From CAVTLG01 sp963735495 (GTDB lineage: Bacteria > Chloroflexota > Ktedonobacteria > Ktedonobacterales > Ktedonobacteraceae): a stretch of 64,000 nucleotides of DNA. Made by a program: the position numbers and the translations under genes. Where the stretch lies: positions 1,612,001 through 1,676,000 of the forward strand of contig CAVTLG010000002.1 in assembly GCA_963735495.1 (NCBI GenBank). The letters run 5' to 3'. Shown here piece after piece: positions 54,038 through 62,021 of the stretch (the first letter of the stretch is position 1; each line of letters starts with the position of its first letter). A model generated the notes under the pieces. It saw nothing but the letters and a program-made list of their open reading frames with translations. It searched no databases and had not been told where the DNA came from.

Positions 54038-54547
54038 GAAACGGTAAAGTTGCTTGTGAAGTTACTTTAAGCGAAAGAAAGGGCCGTGCAGAAGGCCGCA
54101 AAAAAATGCAGCCCTACCGATTTTGAGACCCGTCAGGCTGCACTGCTCTTTTTCAAGAGCGTGGATTAAGACCACGCTACAAAGTATAGCATATTTCTCG
54201 TCTTCATTCAAAGGTGTATACCGCCCTACCGCCCTTGCCACCCTTCCCCATAGCGGCGTTGACGCCGCGCATGCACCGCTCTCGCTTTGCATGCCCCCCA
54301 GCCCCATCCTTGTATCACATACCACACCATCTACCCCCCGTTGGCTAGCTTTGTCTCTCTCCCGCCCGCTCTTCCAAGTCTATCACACGTCCTCGCAAAG
54401 TAAAGGCCAAGCCCTACGGGTGCCCGCTGCGGCGTGCAGCCTTGACTTTGCTGTGGGCGCGTGATTCCCGGCGAGCGTGGGCGGTGAGTTGCCGCCTACG
54501 GTATGGTGTCCGATTGAGACCCGGCACCTAGAGAAAGGATTAAGATT
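54038..54547. other. Intergenic region with imperfect dyads
   Basis: 510 bases. GCAGCC...GGCTGC pairs at about 54,109-54,139, and CAAAGTAAAGGC (54,397-54,408) nearly complements GCCTTGACTTTG (54,440-54,451), enclosing a GC-rich stretch. It could be a structured leader of radC or a transfer-origin part. No gene is seen. Confidence 0.4.
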
Positions 54548-55204
54548 ATGTTGAAACAGCTTGTTATGGAACACGCCCAGGAGTACGGTGTTAGGGCACT
54601 TACTGATGCAGATCTGTTAGCGCTTTTGTTGTCCAAGGGGACCGTTACAGAGCGCCGTAAGCTTCTCCGCTGTATTCAAGCTGTGCTTACAGAGCGAGGG
54701 GGATTGAATGGAATTCTGGATACAGAGATCGATGAATTGTTTCAGTATGAGTTCGATGAAGGAACGGCCACCCGTTTACGTGCATTGCTAGAACTAGCAA
54801 GGAGGTTAACCAAACCAGTCGAGAAAAGGACAATTATTCAGAGTCCAGAGGATGTTGTAGCACTTCTTGCACCAGATATGCGCCACTTGCAAACGGAGCA
54901 GATGCGCGTTTTGGTTCTCAACACAAAGAATCATGTCATTGCAAATATCCTGCTCTATCAGGGAACGGTGGATACGTCCTGTTTACGTTACGCTGAAATC
55001 TTCCGTGTAGCGATTGTGCGTAATTGTAAAAACATTATCCTCTGCCACAATCACCCAAGCTCAGACCCGACACCTAGCTCTGAAGATATCATGGTTACAA
55101 AGGAGTGTGTAGAGGCTGCCAAACTCCTCGAAATTAATCTCCTTGATCATATCGTTATTGGCAATCCTCGATACGCCAGTTTGAAAACAATTATGGCTTG
55201 GTAG
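54548..55204 (+). CDS. radC: RadC-family JAB/MPN-domain protein
   Basis: 218 residues. N-terminal helix-hairpin-helix-like region (about 1-90, YGVRALTDADLLALLLSKG) and a C-terminal JAB1/MPN metalloprotease-like domain with His167, His169 and Asp180 in CHNHPSSDPTPSSED. RadC proteins are frequent on mobile elements; a DNA-repair role is doubtful and their true function is unknown, with roles in anti-defence or element maintenance proposed. AAAGGA lies 8 bases before the ATG. Confidence 0.88.
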   Translation: MLKQLVMEHAQEYGVRALTDADLLALLLSKGTVTERRKLLRCIQAVLTERGGLNGILDTEIDELFQYEFDEGTATRLRALLELARRLTKPVEKRTIIQSPEDVVALLAPDMRHLQTEQMRVLVLNTKNHVIANILLYQGTVDTSCLRYAEIFRVAIVRNCKNIILCHNHPSSDPTPSSEDIMVTKECVEAAKLLEINLLDHIVIGNPRYASLKTIMAW

Positions 55205-55391
55205 ATTGTAGTGGGAGTACCGGAAACGGTGCTCCCACTTTTTTTTATGGGCAAGCTCGATCAATGCAATAGGTTCACATGGCCCATCAAAAAATGCCTG
55301 TTTTTCCTTTTTTTTAGATGGTAGAACGGACCAGTATTATAACTTATTGTAGCAGCACAAAAGGACTACATAAAGGGCCGCAAAAAGTACC

Positions 55392-55482
55392 ATAAAACCG
55401 CCTGTAGAGCGGTCTTAGACTCTTGACAAAAAAACGCATATGATACATAGTCATAGCAAGCCGATAGCGTAGGCGGTTTTAT
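55392..55482 (+). promoter_or_regulatory. Promoter region enclosed by a 12-bp inverted repeat
   Basis: ATAAAACCGCCT (55,392-55,403) and its exact complement AGGCGGTTTTAT (55,471-55,482) flank a TTGACA at 55,423-55,428 and a TACATA at 55,444-55,449 (15-base spacer). The arms may be operators that loop across the promoter. Confidence 0.5.
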
Positions 55483-55539
55483 AAACCTCCTTGTAATGTT
55501 GACATGAGTACCAGACATAAGGAAAAAGGGAAAGATTTT

Positions 55540-56400
55540 ATGGGCAACGGTAATTTTACATCTCTCCGATGGTATGACGAGGTAATCAAGTTCGTCTTTA
55601 ATTTCGCAGCAAAGACGAGTGAGCTACTATTAGCCGCTGGAGTCGTTATTAGCACCGCTAACTTTCTAACTGATGGAAGTGTGATGCAAGCAAATAGTAG
55701 TCTCTATGTTGCGTGGTCATGGGCGCAGGCACTTGCTATTGATTCTAGTTTAGGAATTGTGTTTATGAACGGTTTTCAGGCAGTGCGTGAAAGGGAGAAG
55801 ATCAAAGCATTTATCTTCTTCTCTCTTACGGCTATACTAGCAACGGTAGCAGGATTATTAACGGACTTTGATGCGTTGAGTCATGCGTCAGGCGTGCCAC
55901 TAAAGGACGTTTCTAGCATTGTCCCTTTGTGGATTCTCACTGCTTTAAGAGCTGTAGCTGTCGTGGGTTTCCTGCTCACTTCCAGGCTCAAAAATTTCTC
56001 CTTTAATGACTTACGCCAGGAGGCAAGAGAGCCGTTACCGGAGGCAGTTAACCCACTGGTAGAGACACACGAGCCGTTACCGGAGGCAGTTAACCCAGTG
56101 AAATATAGAGCAACGAAGGTAGTGGAAGAAGACACTTTTAGCATGTTCCTTTTGCCAGGAACCGCAGAGGAAGCCGCTGAAATGCGCATTGCACGAGCTT
56201 ATGAAGAGATCAAGAAGGATAGGGAACATACCCAGGACTGGAAACCTATATCAGCTCGTGAGCTTGCTCAGAAAGCCAACGTCCGCCGCTCAACTTGCAG
56301 TGAGTGGCTTAAAGGAAAAGGCATCAGCCAGGAGGCAGGAAGGCCAGAAGAAGAAGAGCAAAAGGGAAATAGCCGAGACGAGCCGTACGAAAATGATTGA
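55540..56400 (+). CDS. Membrane protein with C-terminal helix-turn-helix
   Basis: 286 residues from ATG 55,540 (AAAGGGAAAG upstream); an ATG at 55,504 adds 12 codons. Four transmembrane helices occupy about 20-165. A nine-residue unit EPLPEAVNP appears twice (about 166-190). The C-terminal ~80 residues form a cytoplasmic helical region ending in an HTH: ISARELAQKANVRRSTCSEWLKGKG. Such membrane-HTH fusions, like Spd-type proteins of actinomycete elements, may couple envelope events to gene control. The function is unknown. Confidence 0.65.
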   Translation: MGNGNFTSLRWYDEVIKFVFNFAAKTSELLLAAGVVISTANFLTDGSVMQANSSLYVAWSWAQALAIDSSLGIVFMNGFQAVREREKIKAFIFFSLTAILATVAGLLTDFDALSHASGVPLKDVSSIVPLWILTALRAVAVVGFLLTSRLKNFSFNDLRQEAREPLPEAVNPLVETHEPLPEAVNPVKYRATKVVEEDTFSMFLLPGTAEEAAEMRIARAYEEIKKDREHTQDWKPISARELAQKANVRRSTCSEWLKGKGISQEAGRPEEEEQKGNSRDEPYEND

Positions 56401-56461
56401 ACGGCAGTAACTATGCCGAGAGAGATCATAAGTCTACCCACTTGAAAGAGGGAAAGAAAGA

Positions 56462-56499
56462 GAGAGGCCAGCCACTTTTATCAAAGCGGCTGGTCTCCC
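56462..56499 (+). terminator. Hairpin terminator followed by a CT-rich tract
   Basis: GAGAGGCCAGCC pairs with GGCTGGTCTC, followed by a CTCTCTCTCCCTCTC stretch. It separates the membrane-HTH gene from the thiolase gene. Confidence 0.55.
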
Positions 56500-56686
56500 T
56501 CTCTCTCTCCCTCTCTCAAACTCACTCTCTCACTCTCTTTTAGGTACGCCCCACCTCCATATATGTCTACTAATCAAAGAATGTTAGCTAGCAACGTGTT
56601 CATTATGCTCCCCAGTAACATATAATTGAAGCAATGTTCATTGTACAATGCGAAGCTACAAATAAACTTAGGAGGAACAGGCGACA

Positions 56687-57853
56687 ATGAGAGAAGCAGT
56701 CATAGTTGACGCAATCCGCACACCAATAGGACGCCGAAACGGACGCCTGAAGGACTGGCATCCTGTAGATTTAATGGCACAGGTACTTTCTTTCATAGTT
56801 GAGCGCAACAATTTAGATGCAACGCTAATTGATGATGTTATTGTAGGTTGCGTAAGCCAGGTAGGCGAACAGACCTTTAATATAGCCCGTAATTCGGCTC
56901 TAGCTGCAAATTTTCCTGAGACAGTACCAGGCACAACGGTTGACCGTCAATGCGGTTCTAGCCAGCAAGCAATACACTTTGCCGCCCAGGGAGTGCAAAG
57001 CGGTGCTTATGACATCGTTATTGCTGGTGGTGTTGAGTCGATGACACGTGTACCTATGGGATCATCTACAGGTGATAACATGTTTGCACCCTTCGGGAGT
57101 TTATTAGTTTCACGTTATAATGGTAAGCTCGTACCTCAAGGAATTAGCGCAGAATTGATAGCGCAGAAATGGGAACTCAGCAGGGAAGAGATAGACGCGT
57201 TGAGTCTGGAGAGCCACCGACGCGCCGCGTTAGCTACCGCTGAAGGTCGTTTTAAATCTCAAATCCTGCCTATTCGTGCATTAAATGAAGATGGTTCAAG
57301 CTTTTCACTTGACAAAGATGAAGGTATTCGTCCAGATACCAGCTTAGAGAAACTAGCTAGCCTAAAGCCAGTGTTTAAGTCTGACGGCGTTGTTACCGCT
57401 GGTAATTCCTCACAAATTAGTGACGGAGCGGCAGCAGTGTTAATTATGGAACGTGAAACTGCTGAACAATTAGGGTTTAAACCGCGTGCTCGTTTCGTCT
57501 CTTTTGCTTTAGCCGGAGACAGCCCTATTATGATGCTCACGGCCCCTATCCCCGCCACTCGTAAGGTGCTTGACAAAGCTGGTTTGACACTCGACCAGAT
57601 AGATTTGATTGAAATCAATGAAGCATTCGGTAGTGTTGTGCTAGCATGGCAGCGTGAAATGCAAGCTGACATGAACAAGGTTAACGTAAATGGTGGTGCT
57701 ATCGCTCTAGGGCATCCTTTAGGAGCTTCGGGCGCACGTATCGCAACGGTTCTATTGAATGAGTTAGAGCGCACAGGCGGAAAATACGGCTTAGAGACTA
57801 TGTGTGAAGGCGGAGGAACCGCAAACGCTATGATTATTGAGCGGCTTGATTAG
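56687..57853 (+). CDS. Complete acetyl-CoA acetyltransferase/3-ketoacyl-CoA thiolase carried by the element
   Basis: 388 residues. The full catalytic triad is present: Cys89 in VDRQCGSSQQA, His343 in GGAIALGHPLG, and Cys373 in MCEGGGTANA, with NEAF at 311-314. It would cleave 3-ketoacyl-CoA with CoA (or run in reverse). It resembles the interrupted host fadA product in layout but differs in many positions, e.g. the CEGGG end typical of FadA5-like steroid or acyl thiolases, so it is not a recent copy. AGGAGG lies 8 bases before the ATG. Lying on the element, it is placed to supply the activity the insertion destroys. Confidence 0.93.
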   Translation: MREAVIVDAIRTPIGRRNGRLKDWHPVDLMAQVLSFIVERNNLDATLIDDVIVGCVSQVGEQTFNIARNSALAANFPETVPGTTVDRQCGSSQQAIHFAAQGVQSGAYDIVIAGGVESMTRVPMGSSTGDNMFAPFGSLLVSRYNGKLVPQGISAELIAQKWELSREEIDALSLESHRRAALATAEGRFKSQILPIRALNEDGSSFSLDKDEGIRPDTSLEKLASLKPVFKSDGVVTAGNSSQISDGAAAVLIMERETAEQLGFKPRARFVSFALAGDSPIMMLTAPIPATRKVLDKAGLTLDQIDLIEINEAFGSVVLAWQREMQADMNKVNVNGGAIALGHPLGASGARIATVLLNELERTGGKYGLETMCEGGGTANAMIIERLD

Positions 57854-57990
57854 ATACTAGACAATTCTCTCATGGGGTTCGGAATTGAGGTAGTTTGCAG
57901 TGGTAGGACGCTGCAATGCTACCTCTTCTTTATGTAAGGAACGCTACGCGGATTTAAAGCTGTCGCCCCCCGAACTTTGCAGCAGGATCA

Positions 57991-58156
57991 TCAGTCACTA
58001 AAAATTGGACCCTTGACACGGCATGCGCGAACATGGGGACGTCAGCGCGGCTCAGGGGTAATGCAGTTGAACATGCATACCGCGCTGACGGGAACGTATT
58101 ATAGCATGCCGATCAAGGGCAAGCGCTAAAGCGTCCAATTTTCTTAACGTGACTGA
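57991..58156. mobile_element. 166-bp MITE-like palindromic element
   Basis: Ends TCAGTCACTAAAAATTGGAC (57,991-58,010) and GTCCAATTTTCTTAACGTGACTGA (by description, 58,133-58,156) are near-complementary. Inside are GGCATGC/GCATGCC arms and a perfect GTCAGCGCGG/CCGCGCTGAC hairpin. No coding sequence. The remaining parts of 57,854-58,445 hold no gene. Confidence 0.6.
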
Positions 58157-58360
58157 CGCCCTGATCTAACAGTATCATAAGTGTAGGAGCCTCCGGCGGG
58201 ACATAGCACAACTAGGAGACAGCAGCAGGAATGTACCCGCACAATCGCCATAGATCCCCCGATCCTAGCGCCTAGTGTACAAAGGTCCTTAATCGAAAAA
58301 AGAATATATGTTCTATGCTTTTTGAATCACTACAAAGTTACCTGTTAGCAGGAGTAGGAC

Positions 58361-58389
58361 TTGACAAAATACTATTATCAGGATATAAT
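58361..58389 (+). promoter_or_regulatory. Consensus sigma-70 promoter of the recombinase genes
   Basis: TTGACA (58,361-58,366), a 17-base spacer and TATAAT (58,384-58,389), all perfect. It lies about 56 bases before the start of the first recombinase-domain gene. Confidence 0.85.
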
Positions 58390-58445
58390 ATAGGTAGTAG
58401 TCGTAATGTTGTAATGTCAAGATCGTAAGAAGGGATTCTATAATA

Positions 58446-58835
58446 ATGGATGTACTGACAGAAAAGAAACAGGTTGCTATCTATGCGCGTGTTGCGACCT
58501 CCACGCAGATAGATAGCAATTTTGCTTTAGAACGTCAGATCCTAGCTTGTAAAGAACGCTGCGTCTCAGAAGGTTACACATTAGAAGAGAAACATATATA
58601 CCAGGAGATAGTAAGCGGAGCAGCCGACTACAACACATACGCACAGTTAACTGTGTTGCGCCAAGCAGCAGAACAGCATGAGTTTGACAAGGTATATGTA
58701 TTTACTTTTGACCGTCTCTCTCGCAATGCGCTATACGTAGCAGCCATTATAGGCGAGCTAAAACAGAACGGTGTTATTGTGGAGAGTGTTAGCGAACCTG
58801 CGTTACTTTTATCGCCGTTTTACCAACTCAGTTAG
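58446..58835 (+). CDS. Serine-recombinase catalytic-domain protein lacking the catalytic serine
   Basis: 129 residues, only the resolvase N-terminal domain. The active-site motif reads YARVATSTQ: the catalytic Ser is Ala17 (codon GCG). The rest is well kept, with LERQILACKERC and the FDRLSRNALY helix, but it ends at VSEPALLLSPFYQLS without the C-terminal DNA-binding part. It may be a truncated relic, but an intact RBS and a perfect promoter upstream suggest it is expressed. It could then dimerise with or bind to the active recombinase as a regulator or directionality factor. That role is a hypothesis. Confidence 0.75.
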   Translation: MDVLTEKKQVAIYARVATSTQIDSNFALERQILACKERCVSEGYTLEEKHIYQEIVSGAADYNTYAQLTVLRQAAEQHEFDKVYVFTFDRLSRNALYVAAIIGELKQNGVIVESVSEPALLLSPFYQLS

Positions 58836-58900
58836 TTTTGAATAGGCTTGCTATAACGCAACTATAGCAAGCCCTAGCGTTACATCACAAGGAGTTCACC

Positions 58901-60565
58901 ATGTCAGATGCAACATCCAATAGTTTATCACCTCTCGCAAAACGGACTGTAGATTATATGGTTACTAAGGTTATTAGAGCAGCTATTTACATTCGTGTTT
59001 CTACTGATAAGCAGGAAGAAGAAGGAGAATCATTAGAAACCCAGGAAGCACGATGTTTACAGCTTGCTTCAGATTTAGGATATCAAGTTGACGCTGAGAG
59101 GCACATCTACCGGGAGGTATTCACGGGTACAGTACTAGACCGGCCAGTGTTGAATACGGCCAGAGCAGACGCTAATAACAACGAATTTGATGTTCTTATC
59201 TTTTATGCGTATGACCGACTGGCACGCAAACAGGTTTTACAAGCTGTCATTCTACAATTCTTTGCAAGTAAAAACATCAAGTTACTATCAGTTACAGAAA
59301 ACTTTGATAACTCTGCAATTGGTCAGTTTATGCGCAATACGGCAGCGTTCGCAGCAGAGTATGAGCTTGAAAAATTGAAGGAGCGAACCAGCAGGGGAAG
59401 AACGTCTATTTTAAATAAAGGCCAGCTCTTAGGAGGTGGACGCCCTACCTATGGCTATACGTGGAGACCTGACAAAAGGGGATACCTCATAGACTTGCAA
59501 GAAGCCGAGATGATAGACCTTATTTTTGACTGGTATACAATAGAGAAATGGTCCATTTATGCCATTGTACTGCACTTGCGCGAGAAATACCCCAACCGTA
59601 ACCGCAAAGGTACATGGGGGACCTCGACGATAGGACGTATATTGCATAATGCCTATTACATAGGTAAAGGCAATGTACGGAAGTGGCAATATGACGACGA
59701 ACCAGGCTCACGCAAAAACCGCATGCGTTCACACCGACCAGAGGAGGAACAAAAACCAGTTGCGGAGGGAGTTGTACCCCCGATCATCGATGAAAAGCGG
59801 TTCAATATTGCCCAGGAGCGACTAGCTATAAATAAGCAACTGTCAGAACGCAACAATTATAACCCTGAAATGGCCTTGTTACGCGCCGGTTTTGCTATTT
59901 GTGGTAATTGTGGGTTCAGGCTGCATGCTGCTAGGAAGGCCCCTCAAAAGGACGGCACAAAGGAAAAGTATGTATATGCATGCCATGAAGACGGCAGCAT
60001 AGGACGATGTAAGAAAGTTAGCATTAAGTGTGATGGTGTTGACATTGCTGCATGGGAATATGTTCTAACTTTTATAAAGGACCCCCTCAAGATGGAAGAG
60101 CGGTTAGCCGAGATTGAAAGAATACTATCTAAAAAAAGTGCTGATTTAACACCTATTGAGGAACACTTAGCCGAAATAAACAGACGGGAGCGAAACCTTG
60201 CAGCCGCTATTGTTCAGTCACCAGACCCGGTATACATGAAAAACTTGCTTGACCAAGAAGCAGCAACATTAAAGAAGGATAGACAAGATGCCGAGAAACT
60301 ACGTTCGGAAGTTATGCGCCATATTGGGGAAGCCGAAAACATACGGTTAATAACAGATCGGTTTCGTCAGAAATGGTCAAATTATAAAGAAAGAATGCAA
60401 GAAGAGATTACATATCAGGATAAGCGGGAAGCTATAGTAATACTAGGGCTAAGAGCTACTATTTATAGCGTGGGTCATCTCCCCCGTTATAAATTTCAGA
60501 TCGTACCGCCTGAGATTGAATCCCTGACTCTATTACGTCGGGTCGAACGCCTGCTACGGCCATAG
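58901..60565 (+). CDS. int: Large serine recombinase (integrase of the element)
   Basis: 554 residues. Catalytic Ser34 in YIRVSTDKQ, with YDRLARKQ and the AEYELEKLKERTSRG helix E region following. The recombinase domain covers about 180-290 (YGYTWRPDKRG, GTSTIGRILHNAYYIGKG), then a zinc ribbon (CGNCGF near 345 and C residues near 375-380) and a coiled-coil motif (about 405-480). AAGGAG lies 7 bases before the ATG. Codons from about 546 onward lie across attR in host DNA, so the last eight residues come from the antisense of fadA. It catalyses attP x attB joining at fadA. Confidence 0.95.
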   Translation: MSDATSNSLSPLAKRTVDYMVTKVIRAAIYIRVSTDKQEEEGESLETQEARCLQLASDLGYQVDAERHIYREVFTGTVLDRPVLNTARADANNNEFDVLIFYAYDRLARKQVLQAVILQFFASKNIKLLSVTENFDNSAIGQFMRNTAAFAAEYELEKLKERTSRGRTSILNKGQLLGGGRPTYGYTWRPDKRGYLIDLQEAEMIDLIFDWYTIEKWSIYAIVLHLREKYPNRNRKGTWGTSTIGRILHNAYYIGKGNVRKWQYDDEPGSRKNRMRSHRPEEEQKPVAEGVVPPIIDEKRFNIAQERLAINKQLSERNNYNPEMALLRAGFAICGNCGFRLHAARKAPQKDGTKEKYVYACHEDGSIGRCKKVSIKCDGVDIAAWEYVLTFIKDPLKMEERLAEIERILSKKSADLTPIEEHLAEINRRERNLAAAIVQSPDPVYMKNLLDQEAATLKKDRQDAEKLRSEVMRHIGEAENIRLITDRFRQKWSNYKERMQEEITYQDKREAIVILGLRATIYSVGHLPRYKFQIVPPEIESLTLLRRVERLLRP

Positions 60566-61421
60566 TGCGTATCTTTGCCAGGGGCGTAATGCCAAGATCA
60601 CGGGCTCTCTCGGCGGACATCAAGACAACGGCTGAAGCACCGTCGTTGAGCGGGCTAGCGTTGCCGGCAGTGACTGTACCACCTTTTGTGAAGGCGGGTT
60701 CCAGGCTTGCCAGTTTCGCTAGCGAGGTGTCACGGCGAGGGCCTTCGTCGATCTCCATCACGCTACCATCAGGCAAAGGTACGGGGATAATTTCTCGCTT
60801 GAATATGCCACTATCTATGGCGGCAAGGGCGCGCTGGTGACTACGCAAGGCGAATGCGTCCTGCGCTTCGCGGCTGATGTGATACTCGCGCGCCAGGTTT
60901 TCGGCTGTGATACCCATCGGTATATAGCTGGAGTAGCCGTACTCCAGTTCGCATGGTGGGTAGGCCGATTGTGCTAACTTCGCGCTCTCTTTGGCATCAT
61001 GTGTGGCGACGAGACGTGGGTTGAAGCTTGGATTAAAGCCTCCCATGGGCACGCGCGACATATTTTCAATGCCGCCTGCAATCACCACTTCTCCCAGTCC
61101 CAGCATGATATTCTGAGCTGCCATATTGACTGCCTGTAAGCTTGATGCACAGAAGCGATTGACGGTAACGCCGCCGACGGTTTCTGGCAGTCCGGCCAGA
61201 GGCACCACGAGCCGCGCCAGGTTCATACCCTGCTCCCCTTCGGGAAAGGCGCAGCCAAGAATGAGATCCTCGATAAGCGCACGATCAAGCTGCGGTACGC
61301 GCTCAACGGCGGCTTTCACCGCCAGGGCGGCAAGATCATCTGCGCGCACATCTTTGAGCACGCCTTTGTTGGCTCTTCCTATGGGAGTGCGTATGGCACT
61401 CACGATGACGGCTTCGGTCAT
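60459..61421 (-). pseudogene. fadA: 5' part of the interrupted fadA thiolase gene
   Basis: The first 294 residues (61,421 to 60,540) are thiolase: VNRFCASSLQA with the acyl-accepting Cys91, and PAFTKGGTVTAGNASPLNDG. After Pro294 the frame enters the element and adds an unrelated tail ending DPRYK, stopping at 60,459. The catalytic His and second Cys are missing, so this half is inactive. AAGGAG lies 7 bases upstream of the ATG. Together with 35,173-35,499 it would make a normal 402-residue thiolase. The maoC-like gene is upstream by 87 bases in the operon. Confidence 0.92.
60525..60555. other. attR junction
   Basis: Plus strand: element CTATTACG, shared TC at 60,538-60,539, then host GGGTCGAACGCCTGC. 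Combined with attL it rebuilds the fadA codons for Val-Arg-Pro-Asp-Ser-Met. Confidence 0.8.
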
Positions 61422-61508
61422 ATGTATGCTCCTTTTTTCTATTGTCTATGCACGTACCAGGTGTCAGGTGTAATGCAAGCCCGCAGACCTGAGTAATTCC
61501 TTAGTATG

Positions 61509-61907
61509 TTAGTTAAGCCCAACAAGATTGTAACCTGGGATAGGGATCAGGCCATTGATGTGACCTGTTAATACTGCTTTGCCCCGTTGATTAAGGCAGA
61601 CCAGGGCTGCGCTCATGTCGGTGCGTCCTTCGCGCAGTGCGAGATGGGTAATGGTGATCTCGCAACGGATGGTGTCACCGACAAAGACCGGGTGTATGAA
61701 ATCAAAGATCATCTCCCGGGCAAGATAATTCATGTCGCCACCGAGCTTTGTCGGCAGCGTGGCTGTTAAAAGACCTTGTACCATCAGGCGACCTTGCTCG
61801 TCGGGGACCATATGCTGTATGCCTTGATCCCCCGATAGTTGCCCAAATAGCTGCACATCCTCTTCCGTGAATGTGCGCTCCCACGCCATTCTATCCCCAA
61901 TTTGCAT
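61509..61907 (-). CDS. MaoC-like hot-dog dehydratase (enoyl-CoA hydratase)
   Basis: 132 residues. Starts GDRMAWERTFTEEDVQLFGQ, then LSGDQGIQHMVPDEQGRLMVQGLL, the Asp/His-containing hydratase signature of MaoC proteins, though NP-x-H is replaced by QGIQH, so the catalytic Asp/His pair should be confirmed. It would hydrate 2-enoyl-CoA to the (R)-3-hydroxy form. AGAGGTGAC lies upstream. It lies between fadE and fadA in the beta-oxidation operon. Confidence 0.82.
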   Translation of the reverse strand: MQIGDRMAWERTFTEEDVQLFGQLSGDQGIQHMVPDEQGRLMVQGLLTATLPTKLGGDMNYLAREMIFDFIHPVFVGDTIRCEITITHLALREGRTDMSAALVCLNQRGKAVLTGHINGLIPIPGYNLVGLN

Positions 61908-62021
61908 GCTGTCACCTCTAGTGTGAAATCAGGCGCGGTGGCTAGCGACCACCTGATGTTTCGCCTCGCCCGAGCATCCATCACGCGTGCTCTGGCGCTA
62001 GAAAAACCTGCTCTCTGTAGT

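Larger units (their letters stand above)
35498..60539. mobile_element. Integrative conjugative element inserted in fadA
   Basis: About 25 kb lying exactly between the two halves of fadA. It encodes integration (large serine recombinase), DNA processing (HUH relaxase, Replic_Relax protein, VirD4), the transfer channel (VirB4, VirB6-like, PrgI, pilin-like, CHAP hydrolase), regulators, RadC, a CRISPR-like array and a spare thiolase. The junctions share only TC-n-GG, as expected for a large serine recombinase with a 2-base overlap. Joining the flanks gives GTT CGA CCC GAT TCC ATG, in frame (Val-Arg-Pro-Asp-Ser-Met). No VirB8-like gene was recognised and no replication initiator is obvious, so transfer competence is inferred. 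Confidence 0.9.

Noticed and set aside
56687..57853. Cargo thiolase as a duplicate of the host fadA gene
   Set aside because: The proteins differ at many positions, including the C-terminal Cys motif (CEGGGTAN against CVGGGQG), so it is a separate lineage.
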